From an uncultured Pseudorhodobacter sp. (lineage in GTDB: Bacteria; Pseudomonadota; Alphaproteobacteria; Rhodobacterales; Rhodobacteraceae), in the NCBI GenBank assembly GCA_945957495.1, contig CAMFLG010000146.1, positions 1 to 7,463 of the forward strand: a DNA stretch of 7,463 nucleotides, in the 5' to 3' direction. Made by a program: the position numbers and the translations under genes. The notes beneath the pieces were generated by a model, which worked only from the letters and a program-made list of their open reading frames with translations, made no database searches and was not told the origin of the DNA. Positions within the stretch are counted from its first letter, which is position 1, and the number at the start of each line of letters is the position of its first letter. Shown here piece by piece: positions 1 to 5,497 of this stretch.

Positions 1-48
1 CGAGATTCCTCTACGTCTCGTGGGCTCGGAGATGTGTATAAGAGACAG
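1..48 (+). other. Residual Illumina Nextera i7 adapter (not genomic)
   Basis: Positions 1-6 match the end of the P7 oligonucleotide (CGAGAT). Positions 7-14 (TCCTCTAC) sit where the 8-base i7 index belongs and match, from memory, the adapter form of index N712. Positions 15-29 (GTCTCGTGGGCTCGG) are the Nextera read-2 handle. Positions 30-48 (AGATGTGTATAAGAGACAG) are the 19-bp Tn5 mosaic end. The order and phasing are exactly those of a tagmentation library molecule, so this is untrimmed adapter at a contig end. Any open frame beginning here, such as one from position 34, is artificial. Confidence 0.98.
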
Positions 49-165
49 GGGTTGCGCCACGGCCCGGCCTGCCACCGGATCCCAGCCCAGCCAGGCGGCT
101 GCGGCATCGGCGAAGCCGCCCGGTTCGGGCGCGTAATAGACGGCAAAGCGTTTCATCTGATCCAT
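49..165 (-). CDS. DUF1045 phosphonate-metabolism protein, N-terminal fragment
   Basis: Reading the minus strand from ATG at 165 gives 39 open codons up to the adapter boundary: MDQMKRFAVYYAPEPGGFAD, then AAAAWLGWDPVAGRAVAQP. The KRFAVYYAPEPG opening and the WLGWDPxxGR segment resemble, from memory, the start of the DUF1045 family ('putative phosphonate metabolism protein') encoded in C-P lyase operons of alphaproteobacteria. Its biochemical role is not settled; a 2H-phosphoesterase-like fold has been suggested. GGAGG at 170-174 (read on minus) lies 4 nt before the ATG at 165 and 13 nt before the in-frame ATG at 156, so 165 is preferred although the spacing is short. The gene is divergent from phnM across about 90 bp, which supports the assignment. 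The rest of the protein is missing because the contig ends. Confidence 0.8.
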
Positions 166-186
166 GCCGCCTCCGCTAGCGCGCCA

Positions 187-238
187 TCGTCACACCTGTG
201 TGACAGTTCATCCCCATAACCCGGTCACAGTATGACAG
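187..238. promoter_or_regulatory. Divergent phn control region with palindrome / candidate Pho boxes
   Basis: GTCACAC-CT-GTGTGAC at 189-204 is a perfect 7-bp inverted repeat with a 2-nt centre. On the minus strand, 206-189 reads CTGTCAC-ACAG-GTGTGAC: two 7-mers at the 11-nt spacing of a PhoB box. The first matches the CTGTCA(T/C) consensus fully and the second 5 of 7. A further exact CTGTCAT lies on minus at 238-232, next to CTGTGAC at 230-224. PhoB control would fit phosphonate genes. The palindrome could instead be an operator for a GntR-type PhnF regulator. A possible -10 for phnM is CATAAC (215-220) or TATGAC (231-236); neither has a good -35, as expected for activator-dependent promoters. 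Confidence 0.45.
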
Positions 239-255
239 GCGACAAGGCCAATTCC

Positions 256-1401
256 ATGACTGATACAGTTCTTGCCAACGCAATGCTGGTGCTGCCAAAC
301 GAAGTCCTGCGCGGATCGCTGCGCCTGTCCGAAGGCCGGATTGCCGCGATTGACACCGGGGCAACCGTGCCCGCCGGTGCGGTGGATTGTGGCGGCGATC
401 TGCTGCTTGCCGGGCTTGTCGAGTTGCACACAGACAATCTGGAACGCCATATCGAGCCGCGCCCCAAGGTGCATTGGCCGCATGGCGCCGCCATCATCGC
501 GCATGATGCCGAACTGGCCTCTGCCGGGATCACCACGGTGTTCGACGCGCTGCGGGTGGGGTCGGTGGTGACGGCCAAGAAGAAGTCGAACTATGGCGAA
601 TATGCCCGCGTGCTTGCCGACGAGATTCTGAACCTGCGGGCGCGCGGTGCCCTGAAGATCAGCCATTTCCTGCACCTGCGCGCCGAGATCTGTTCGGAGA
701 CCCTGATCAGCGAGCTGGCGAAATTCGGCCCCGATGACAGCATCGGCATCGTCAGCCTGATGGACCACACCCCGGGCCAGCGCCAGTTCCGCGATCTGGG
801 CCACCTGCGCACCTATATGCAGGGCAAACACGGAATGACCGACACGGATTTTGACGTGATGGTGGCCGAGCAAACCGAAATGTTTCACCGCCACGGCGCG
901 GCCCATGAGGCGGCGGCGCTGGCCGAAGCAGCCCGGTTCGGGGCGGTGCTGGCAAGCCATGATGACACCACGGTTGAACAGGTTGCGGAATCCGCCCGCC
1001 GCCGCGCCCATTTCGCCGAATTCCCCACCACGATCGAGGCTGCAAGGGCCTGCCGAGCGCATGGCATCAAGGTGATGATGGGCGCGCCGAACCTGATCCG
1101 AGGCGGGTCGCATTCCGGCAACATCGCCGCCCGGGATCTGGCCGAGACAGACCTGCTGGACATCGTCTCGTCCGACTATGTGCCCTCGGGGCTGTTGCTG
1201 TCGGCGCTGAAGCTGGGCGACATCTGGGAAAATCTGCCGCGCGGCGTGGCCACCGTCACCTTGGCCCCGGCAACGGCTGCGGGGCTGTCGGATCGCGGCC
1301 AGATCGCGGTCGGGCTGCGCGCCGACCTGATCCGCGTGGCGCGGATCGACGAAACCGTGGCCCTGCGCGGCACCTGGGTGGGTGGGCGCCGCGTCGCCTG
1401 A
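256..1401 (+). CDS. phnM: PhnM: alpha-D-ribose 1-methylphosphonate 5-triphosphate diphosphatase
   Basis: This 381-residue protein has the length and motifs of PhnM, an amidohydrolase-fold metalloenzyme. PhnM removes pyrophosphate from ribose 1-methylphosphonate 5-triphosphate to give the 5-phosphate that PhnJ, the C-P lyase, then cleaves. It is cytoplasmic. Visible motifs, numbered from the ATG at 256, are ELHTDNLERH (56-65, metal-binding H58 and D60), SHFLHLRAE (136-144), MDHTPGQRQ (169-177), ASHDDTT (233-239), MGAPNLIRGGSHSGN (275-289), SSDYVP (305-310, active-site Asp) and a closing GLRADLIRV. The ATG at 256 is chosen over the in-frame ATG at 232 because AAGG precedes it by about 8 nt, while 232 has no ribosome-binding site and adds eight unneeded residues. 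No phnN follows directly. The gene faces DUF1045, and its expression is probably set by the Pho-like site at 187-238. Confidence 0.95.
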   Translation: MTDTVLANAMLVLPNEVLRGSLRLSEGRIAAIDTGATVPAGAVDCGGDLLLAGLVELHTDNLERHIEPRPKVHWPHGAAIIAHDAELASAGITTVFDALRVGSVVTAKKKSNYGEYARVLADEILNLRARGALKISHFLHLRAEICSETLISELAKFGPDDSIGIVSLMDHTPGQRQFRDLGHLRTYMQGKHGMTDTDFDVMVAEQTEMFHRHGAAHEAAALAEAARFGAVLASHDDTTVEQVAESARRRAHFAEFPTTIEAARACRAHGIKVMMGAPNLIRGGSHSGNIAARDLAETDLLDIVSSDYVPSGLLLSALKLGDIWENLPRGVATVTLAPATAAGLSDRGQIAVGLRADLIRVARIDETVALRGTWVGGRRVA

Positions 1402-1427
1402 GGCAGGGCGCTGCCGCAAGGCTGCGG
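1402..1427 (+). terminator. Overlapping short hairpins after phnM (weak terminator candidate)
   Basis: Directly after the phnM stop lie two mutually exclusive 5-bp stems. GGCAG (1402-1406) pairs with CTGCC (1411-1415), and CCGCA (1414-1418) pairs with TGCGG (1423-1427). No U-tract follows, so intrinsic termination would be inefficient. They could partly separate phnM from the operon starting at 1593. Confidence 0.25.
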
Positions 1428-1468
1428 ATGTCACACAAAATCCGGTGTCACTTTACATGGTCGATACA
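1428..1468 (+). promoter_or_regulatory. Candidate promoter with TGTCAC direct repeats for the metallophosphoesterase operon
   Basis: The 191-bp gap 1402-1592 carries two direct copies of TGTCAC (1429-1434 and 1446-1451), within ATGTCAC and GTGTCAC. These are close to the PhoB half-site CTGTCA(T/C), but the 17-nt period differs from the canonical 11. Eleven bases after the second copy comes GATACA (1463-1468), a possible -10. TTTACA at 1452-1457 resembles a -35, but nothing good follows at 17 nt. A third near-copy, CTGTCGC, is at 1483-1489. A transcript from here would have a leader of about 120 nt. The remaining 1490-1580 shows no clear structure. Confidence 0.3.
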
Positions 1469-1580
1469 TTCAACAGCTAGTTCTGTCGCCAAGTGGCAGG
1501 AGTACCTGCCGCGCCTCGACGGAAGACCCCTTGTGGGATTTTGCACCGCTCTCCGTCGCCGCGCCGCAGACCGGCCCAAG

Positions 1581-1586
1581 AAGGAG
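1581..1586 (+). promoter_or_regulatory. Strong ribosome-binding site that fixes a TTG start
   Basis: AAGGAG lies 6 nt before TTG at 1593-1595. It is the best Shine-Dalgarno sequence in the window. It decides the start of the metallophosphoesterase gene, whose frame is open upstream to an ATG at 1428 but has no recognisable protein there. Confidence 0.8.
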
Positions 1587-1592
1587 ACCGCC

Positions 1593-2390
1593 TTGACCGA
1601 TGACGCCTTTCCCACCCTGCGGCACCACCACAGCCTGTTCCTGTCTGATCTGCATCTGGGCGCCTTCGGTGCCCGCGCCGATCTGGTGCTGGATTTTTTG
1701 CAGGAAAACCGGGCCGACACCTATCTGCTGGTCGGCGATATTCTGGATATCGGCAATCCGTTGTTTTCCCACTGGGACGCCACGCATCAGGCAGTTCTGG
1801 ATCATCTAGCAGCACGGCAGACGGCGGGGGCCAAGCTGATCTATGTGCGCGGCAACCATGATCCCGATACGGTGGGCGTACCGGATCACAAGCTGGTTCC
1901 GGTCCCACAGATGGATCAGACGGTTCATACCATGGCGGATGGCCGCCGCTTTCTGGTCATCCACGGCGATATTCTGGACGCGCGGCTGTTCCGCGCCCAT
2001 GTGATGACCCGGATCGGCAGCCATATCGACCAGGCCCTGCGGCTGTTGGACCGCGCGTTGAAGCGGCGGTTCTTTCGCGCCGCCGTGCAGCGGCGCAGCG
2101 GTATCGAATGGGTGCTGTCCTGGATCAACTGGTGCCTTTACGCCAGCCGCGCGCATGAACGGCGGCTGGTGGCGATGGCGCGCGCGGGCGGCTATGACGG
2201 CGTGATCTGCGGCCATTTTCACATGGCCGACCTGCACAACCGCTACGGGCTGATCTATGGCAACTGCGGCGACTGGATGGACAGCTTTACCGCGCTTGCC
2301 GCCGACCATGACGGCGGATTGCATCTGCTGGGTGGGCGCAAACATTTCGCCGCCGTGGCGCGGCCCAAGGCGGGCTTGGCTGCGCAATGA
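1593..2390 (+). CDS. PlcP-like metallophosphoesterase (UDP-2,3-diacylglucosamine diphosphatase / LpxH-like family)
   Basis: The 265-residue calcineurin-like phosphoesterase has all family metal-ligand motifs: SDLHLG (18-23), VGDILD (47-52), RGNHD (86-90), VIHGDILD (122-129) and ICGHFHMAD (205-213), followed by NCGDWMDS near the end. It resembles the alphaproteobacterial COG2908 branch usually annotated as an LpxH-like diphosphatase. Sinorhizobium meliloti PlcP belongs here: a phospholipase C that cuts phosphatidylcholine and related lipids to diacylglycerol and phospho-head group under phosphate starvation. I favour PlcP over LpxH because the stop overlaps the start of a lipid-type glycosyltransferase (ATGA at 2387-2390) and because of the adjacent phosphonate genes; sequence alone cannot separate the two. 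TTG at 1593 is chosen for its RBS and because homology begins there; starting at ATG 1428 would add 55 unrelated residues. No signal peptide is visible, so it probably acts at the cytoplasmic membrane face. Confidence 0.9.
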   Translation: MTDDAFPTLRHHHSLFLSDLHLGAFGARADLVLDFLQENRADTYLLVGDILDIGNPLFSHWDATHQAVLDHLAARQTAGAKLIYVRGNHDPDTVGVPDHKLVPVPQMDQTVHTMADGRRFLVIHGDILDARLFRAHVMTRIGSHIDQALRLLDRALKRRFFRAAVQRRSGIEWVLSWINWCLYASRAHERRLVAMARAGGYDGVICGHFHMADLHNRYGLIYGNCGDWMDSFTALAADHDGGLHLLGGRKHFAAVARPKAGLAAQ

Positions 2391-3517
2391 TCGGGGTTCT
2401 GGCGCTGCTGATCGCTTGCGGCTTTCTGATCGCGCATCTGGCGTCGGTGGGGATCGTGCTGTGGCGGCTGCACAAGACCCCTGCCCCCGAGGGCTTTATC
2501 GGCCTGCCGCGCGTGACCCTGCTGCGCCCGGTTTGCGGGTTGGATACCTTTGACGCGGAAACGCTGGAATCCTCGTTCCGGCAGGATTACCCGGATTTCG
2601 AGATCATCTTCTGCGCCGACCATCCGGACGACCCGGCGGTGGCCTTGGCGCGCCGCCTGATCGCCGCCTACCCCAAAGTACAGGCGCGGGTTCTGATCGG
2701 ACAATCGGCGATTTCGGGCAATCCAAAGCTGAACAATCTGGCAAAGGGCTGGCAGGCCGCCGGATCGGACTGGATCTGCATGACCGACAGCAACCTCATG
2801 TTGCCGCGCGATTATCTGCGCAAGGTCGTGCAATCCTGGGGGCCGAAAACCGGGCTGGTGTCTGGCCCGCCGGTGGGGTCGCGCCCCTCTGGCCTTGCGG
2901 GCAGTCTGGAATGTGCGTTCCTGAATTCGAACCAGGCGCGGCTGCAATTGACCTCCGACAGCCTTGGCCGGGGGTTTGCCCAAGGCAAGACCCTGTTCTG
3001 GAACCGCAGAATACTGGAACGCGCCGGTGGGCTTGCGGTTCTGGGGCGGTATCTGGCCGAGGATGTGAGCGCGACAAAGCTGGTCCGCGCGCAGGGGTTG
3101 CGGGTGACGCTGACGCCTGCCCCCTTTGCGCAACCCATCGGCCAGCGCAGCTTTGCGCAGGTGTGGAACCGGCAACTCCGCTGGAGCCGGGTGCGCCGCG
3201 ACGGCTTCGCGGCGCTGTTTGTGATGGAGGTTCTGAATGGCGCGGCTGTTCCGCTGGGTGCGATGGCGCTGGCGGCAGGGCTGTTGCAACTGACGCCCCT
3301 CGCCGTGATCGCCTATGCCGTATGCTGGTATGGGGCCGAGATTGTGCTGATCCGGCGCGCCGGTTGGCCCGGGCAATGGCGCGACCTTGTGGCTCTGCCG
3401 CTGCGCGACGCCTTGCTGCCGATGCTGTGGGGCGCGACGTTCCTGCGGCGCGGGATCGAATGGCGCGGGAACGCGATGCAGCCCGCGCCTGCGTTGACCG
3501 AAAAGCCCGCGCTATGA
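2387..3517 (+). CDS. Membrane-anchored GT21 (ceramide-glucosyltransferase-like) glycosyltransferase, probable glycolipid synthase
   Basis: The 376-residue protein starts with one hydrophobic helix (about 2-27). A GT-A catalytic domain follows: LLRPVCGLD (45-53), FCADHPDD with Asp78 (75-82), NPKLNNL (112-118), MTDSN with Asp134 (132-136), AEDVS (224-228) and R262-Q-L-R-W266, the (Q/R)xxRW motif. Hydrophobic segments at roughly 275-325 form a C-terminal membrane region. This D,D,D,(Q/R)xxRW layout with an N-terminal anchor is typical of GT21, the family of ceramide glucosyltransferases and the processive diacylglycerol glycosyltransferases of Agrobacterium and Mesorhizobium. The likely reaction is transfer of a sugar from a UDP-sugar to diacylglycerol made by the upstream PlcP-like enzyme; the actual sugar cannot be read from the sequence. 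The start codon overlaps the upstream stop (ATGA), implying translational coupling. A possible SD, AAGGCGGG, lies about 12 nt upstream. Confidence 0.9.
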   Translation: MIGVLALLIACGFLIAHLASVGIVLWRLHKTPAPEGFIGLPRVTLLRPVCGLDTFDAETLESSFRQDYPDFEIIFCADHPDDPAVALARRLIAAYPKVQARVLIGQSAISGNPKLNNLAKGWQAAGSDWICMTDSNLMLPRDYLRKVVQSWGPKTGLVSGPPVGSRPSGLAGSLECAFLNSNQARLQLTSDSLGRGFAQGKTLFWNRRILERAGGLAVLGRYLAEDVSATKLVRAQGLRVTLTPAPFAQPIGQRSFAQVWNRQLRWSRVRRDGFAALFVMEVLNGAAVPLGAMALAAGLLQLTPLAVIAYAVCWYGAEIVLIRRAGWPGQWRDLVALPLRDALLPMLWGATFLRRGIEWRGNAMQPAPALTEKPAL

Positions 3518-4245
3518 GTGAGCGCGCCACTGTATCGCGCGCGGCGGATGGCAAGGGCGACGCCCGCTTCACCTGTCTGGTGCCGGCCTATAACGAGGCC
3601 GACCGCATCGCGGCGGTGCTGGCGGCGGTGGTCGGGCATCCGATGCTGGCCGGGGTGATCGTGATTGATGACGGCTCCAACGACGGCACCGGGGCGGTGG
3701 CGCGTAAGTGTGGCGCGCGGGTGATCCGCACGGCGGGCAATCTGGGCAAAACGGGCGCGCTGTTGCGCGGGTTGGCCGAGGTTTCGACCAGCCATGTCGT
3801 GCTGATTGACGCCGATCTGAGCGGGCTGAGCAGGCAGGCGGTGTCGGCACTGATCCGGCCGGTTCTGTTGGGCCGGGCGGGGGCGGCGATTTCGCTGCGA
3901 GGCAACGCGCCACGGACCTGGCGGATGATCGGGATCGACTATATCTCGGGTGAAAGGGTCATTCCGCGCGCGGTGCTGGCGGGGCATGAGGCGGAACTGC
4001 GGGCCTTGCCGCGCTTTGGCTTTGAGGTGTTTCTGAATCAGCTGCTGGTCACGCAGGGGGCGCGAATCGCGGTGGTGCGCTGGCCGGGGGTGGCCAGCCC
4101 GTCCAAGCGGATCAAGCGGGGCATCGGGGCCGGGATCTGGGCGGATGTGCGGATGATCGCGGATATTTTCCGCGCGGTTGGCCCGGTGGATTGCCTGCGC
4201 CAGATCCGCGCCCTGATCCGGCTGCGGCTGCCCAACGGGTCGTAA
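3514..4245 (+). CDS. Soluble GT2-family glycosyltransferase, third gene of the lipid operon
   Basis: The 243-residue protein carries the N-terminal GT-A nucleotide-sugar fold: LVPAYNE (22-28), VIDDGSNDGT (50-59), NLGKTGAL (76-83) and IDADLSG (98-104, the DxD-like metal site). The closest recalled relatives are DPM1/glucosyl-3-phosphoglycerate-synthase-like GT2 enzymes. No transmembrane helix or signal peptide is seen, but the C-terminal third is rich in Arg/Lys and hydrophobics (SKRIKRGIGAGIWADVRMIA), which may bind the membrane surface. The start ATG at 3514 overlaps the previous stop as ATGA. The frame is open further upstream, but that part lies inside the GT21 gene and is a shadow. Operon position suggests a second glycosylation step or supply of a lipid-linked sugar. 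Donor and acceptor are unknown. Confidence 0.88.
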   Translation: MSERATVSRAADGKGDARFTCLVPAYNEADRIAAVLAAVVGHPMLAGVIVIDDGSNDGTGAVARKCGARVIRTAGNLGKTGALLRGLAEVSTSHVVLIDADLSGLSRQAVSALIRPVLLGRAGAAISLRGNAPRTWRMIGIDYISGERVIPRAVLAGHEAELRALPRFGFEVFLNQLLVTQGARIAVVRWPGVASPSKRIKRGIGAGIWADVRMIADIFRAVGPVDCLRQIRALIRLRLPNGS

Positions 4246-4342
4246 GCGGCGGCGCGGGCCGTGGCGTCCCGGTTGGGGACATTGCTTTTATGACGTTCTT
4301 TCATAGGGTTGCCAAAAGTCATTTACGATTTGGCAACTTTTG
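4246..4342 (+). terminator. Terminator-like hairpins after the glycosyltransferase operon
   Basis: GTCCC (4266-4270) pairs with GGGAC (4276-4280), with TTTT following at 4286-4289. A stronger structure pairs GTTGCCAAA (4308-4316) with TTTGGCAAC (4329-4337), a perfect 9-bp stem with a 12-nt loop, followed by TTTTG. A competing stem, CAAAAGT (4313-4319) with ACTTTTG (4336-4342), overlaps it. The second hairpin with its T-run is the best candidate for intrinsic termination of the + strand operon. Confidence 0.5.
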
Positions 4343-4373
4343 TCAAAGCCGCGCCGCACCTTGTGTTGCGCGC

Positions 4374-4441
4374 CCGATTTCTTCGAAGAAATCGGTTCGG
4401 AGCCTTCGAAGGCTCCGAACCGGATTTTTTGAAAAATCCGG
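4374..4441. repeat. Chain of three overlapping perfect palindromes at a convergent junction
   Basis: Palindrome 1 is 4374-4395 (22 bp, half-site CCGATTTCTTC). Palindrome 2 is 4393-4422 (30 bp, half-site CGGTTCGGAGCCTTC). Palindrome 3 is 4420-4441 (10-bp arms CCGGATTTTT / AAAAATCCGG with centre TG). Each neighbouring pair shares 3 bp, so the 68-bp block is continuous. Palindromes 1 and 2 both have TTCGAA at their centre. The block ends 11 bp past the stop of the minus-strand kinase gene and 128 bp past the GT2 stop. It could be a bidirectional terminator or a dispersed palindromic repeat; the unusually perfect symmetry and chaining favour a repeat family. The stretch 4343-4373 just before it shows nothing clear. 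Confidence 0.9.
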
Positions 4442-4452
4442 GGTGCCCTCGC

Positions 4453-5355
4453 TCAAGACCCCGTCTGTGCCGCCCGCAGATGCCCGGCAAAGCCGGGGTG
4501 AAGGATCAGCGCCTTGCAGCGGGCAAAGCGGCCATCGGCATAGGCGCGGAAATCCTCTGCCGGGTTGGCGTTGGCCAGTTGGATCAGGCCCCACAGCGTC
4601 CAGAGATAGTCGCACATCGCCTTGTAGATCACCATGCGGCCAAGGTCGGCGGCGGGGGGCGGGCCGCCGAAATAGGCGGTCAGCAGCGCCGCGTCCTGCG
4701 CCGCGTCAAAGCCCGCCTCAACCGACAGATCGCCCAGATCCCACATCGGATCGTTCATGCCGGAATATTCCCAATCGACCAGCCACATCCGATCGCCGGT
4801 ATCCAGAAAATTCTCGCACAACGGATCACAGTGGCAGGCGACCAAGGGCGCGGGCCGCGCGGCCAGTGCCGCACGGATGGCGGCAATCTGGGGCGTGAGG
4901 TCTGTGTAGCCTTCGGGCAGCGTCACGTCTTTGGTGGACAGGATGCGCAGGTAGTCATCCACCATGGCGAACAGGTCAAACCGGGTGGGAAACACCGCGT
5001 CCGAGGCGTGGATCCGCCGGAACACCGCCCCTGCCCGGGCCACGGCGCCGGGGCGGTCGCGAAAGGCGGCGGGCGACATGGTGGCGGCACTGGGGATGAA
5101 CCGCGTCACCATCAGGCCGCTGGCCGGATCGGCGTGGATCACGGCGGGGCCGACGCCCACACGCGCGGCCTCTGCCGCCGCCACCGCCTCATGCCCACGG
5201 TTGATGTATTCCTCGGTGCCCTCGCCCGGCACGCGCAGGATGGCATCGCCCAAGCGGTAAACCCGGTTGGTCAAGCCGCCCAACCGCTCTGCCCTGCCCT
5301 GAAACCCTGCCAGCGCCGGAATGCCTGCCGCGATTGCGCGAATGTCGTCCGCCAT
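4453..5355 (-). CDS. Choline kinase / LicA-type phosphotransferase (APH fold)
   Basis: The 300-residue protein has the protein-kinase-like APH fold of choline/ethanolamine kinases. Motifs are LGGLTNRVYRL (25-35, the choline-kinase GGxTN nucleotide loop), ILRVPGEGTEEYINR (39-53), Brenner's catalytic motif ACHCDPLCENFL (173-184, with H175, D177 and N182) and LVDWEYSGMNDPMWDLG (192-208, metal-binding D194). This set is closer to choline kinase and LicA than to aminoglycoside resistance enzymes. The expected reaction is ATP-dependent phosphorylation of choline or a similar amino alcohol in the cytoplasm. The ATG at 5355 is preceded on minus by a G-run (5362-5369) at a spacing of about 6 nt. The frame is open to 5475, but that extension crosses the divergent promoter region. 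It is divergent from the methyltransferase and convergent with the glycosyltransferase operon. A link to head-group recycling is inference. Confidence 0.88.
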   Translation of the reverse strand: MADDIRAIAAGIPALAGFQGRAERLGGLTNRVYRLGDAILRVPGEGTEEYINRGHEAVAAAEAARVGVGPAVIHADPASGLMVTRFIPSAATMSPAAFRDRPGAVARAGAVFRRIHASDAVFPTRFDLFAMVDDYLRILSTKDVTLPEGYTDLTPQIAAIRAALAARPAPLVACHCDPLCENFLDTGDRMWLVDWEYSGMNDPMWDLGDLSVEAGFDAAQDAALLTAYFGGPPPAADLGRMVIYKAMCDYLWTLWGLIQLANANPAEDFRAYADGRFARCKALILHPGFAGHLRAAQTGS

Positions 5356-5438
5356 TTGCTGCCCCCCCCTGTCGGTTCTGCAACTTGCCCGGTATCCGAA
5401 ACCGCTGCCACGCGCGGCCGCGTTTTCTGATCGCTGTC

Positions 5439-5468
5439 TTGCCGGGAAAACCGGAACCCGCCTATAGT
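5439..5468 (+). promoter_or_regulatory. Sigma-70-like promoter for the methyltransferase gene
   Basis: TTGCCG (5439-5444) and TATAGT (5463-5468) are separated by 18 nt. They would place transcription start near 5475, some 20 nt before the ATG at 5498. AAAGGG at 5485-5490 serves as ribosome-binding site with 7-nt spacing. In the rest of the 142-bp divergent gap (5356-5497) I see no convincing promoter for the minus-strand kinase. Confidence 0.5.
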
Positions 5469-5497
5469 CTGGCAACAGCGCGGGAAAGGGTCAAGCG

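Noticed and set aside
34..219. Plus-strand open frame of 61 codons at the left edge
   Set aside because: It begins inside the Nextera adapter and runs antisense to the DUF1045 start.
208..1434. Long minus-strand open frame (408 codons) opposite phnM
   Set aside because: A shadow of GC-rich phnM codons: composition rich in His, Gln, Arg and Gly, no recognisable motif, while the plus strand has full PhnM motifs.
2255..3376. Minus-strand open frame of 373 codons opposite the GT21 gene
   Set aside because: Arg/Pro/Gln-rich antisense shadow; the plus strand has clear GT-A motifs and operon overlaps.
2911..3513. In-frame upstream extension of the GT2 gene
   Set aside because: It lies wholly within the GT21 gene in another frame and is low-complexity Arg/Ala; the ATGA overlap at 3514 is the natural start.
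4374..4441. CRISPR array or tandem repeat
   Set aside because: The three units differ in sequence and have no spacers; they are palindromes, not direct repeats.
4453..5355. Aminoglycoside resistance phosphotransferase
   Set aside because: It has the APH fold, but the GGLTN loop and DWEYSGxNDxxWDLG motif indicate the choline-kinase/LicA branch.
5413..5422. GC-rich palindromic stretch containing a NotI-like octamer
   Set aside because: A short chance palindrome expected in GC-rich DNA, with no supporting context.
4309..5430. Plus-strand open frame of 373 codons across the palindromes and the kinase gene
   Set aside because: It would translate through the palindrome chain and lies antisense to a protein with intact choline-kinase motifs.
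5356..5475. N-terminal extension of the kinase to 340 residues
   Set aside because: It crosses the divergent promoter region, has no ribosome-binding site and no family similarity; the ATG at 5355 gives the usual length.
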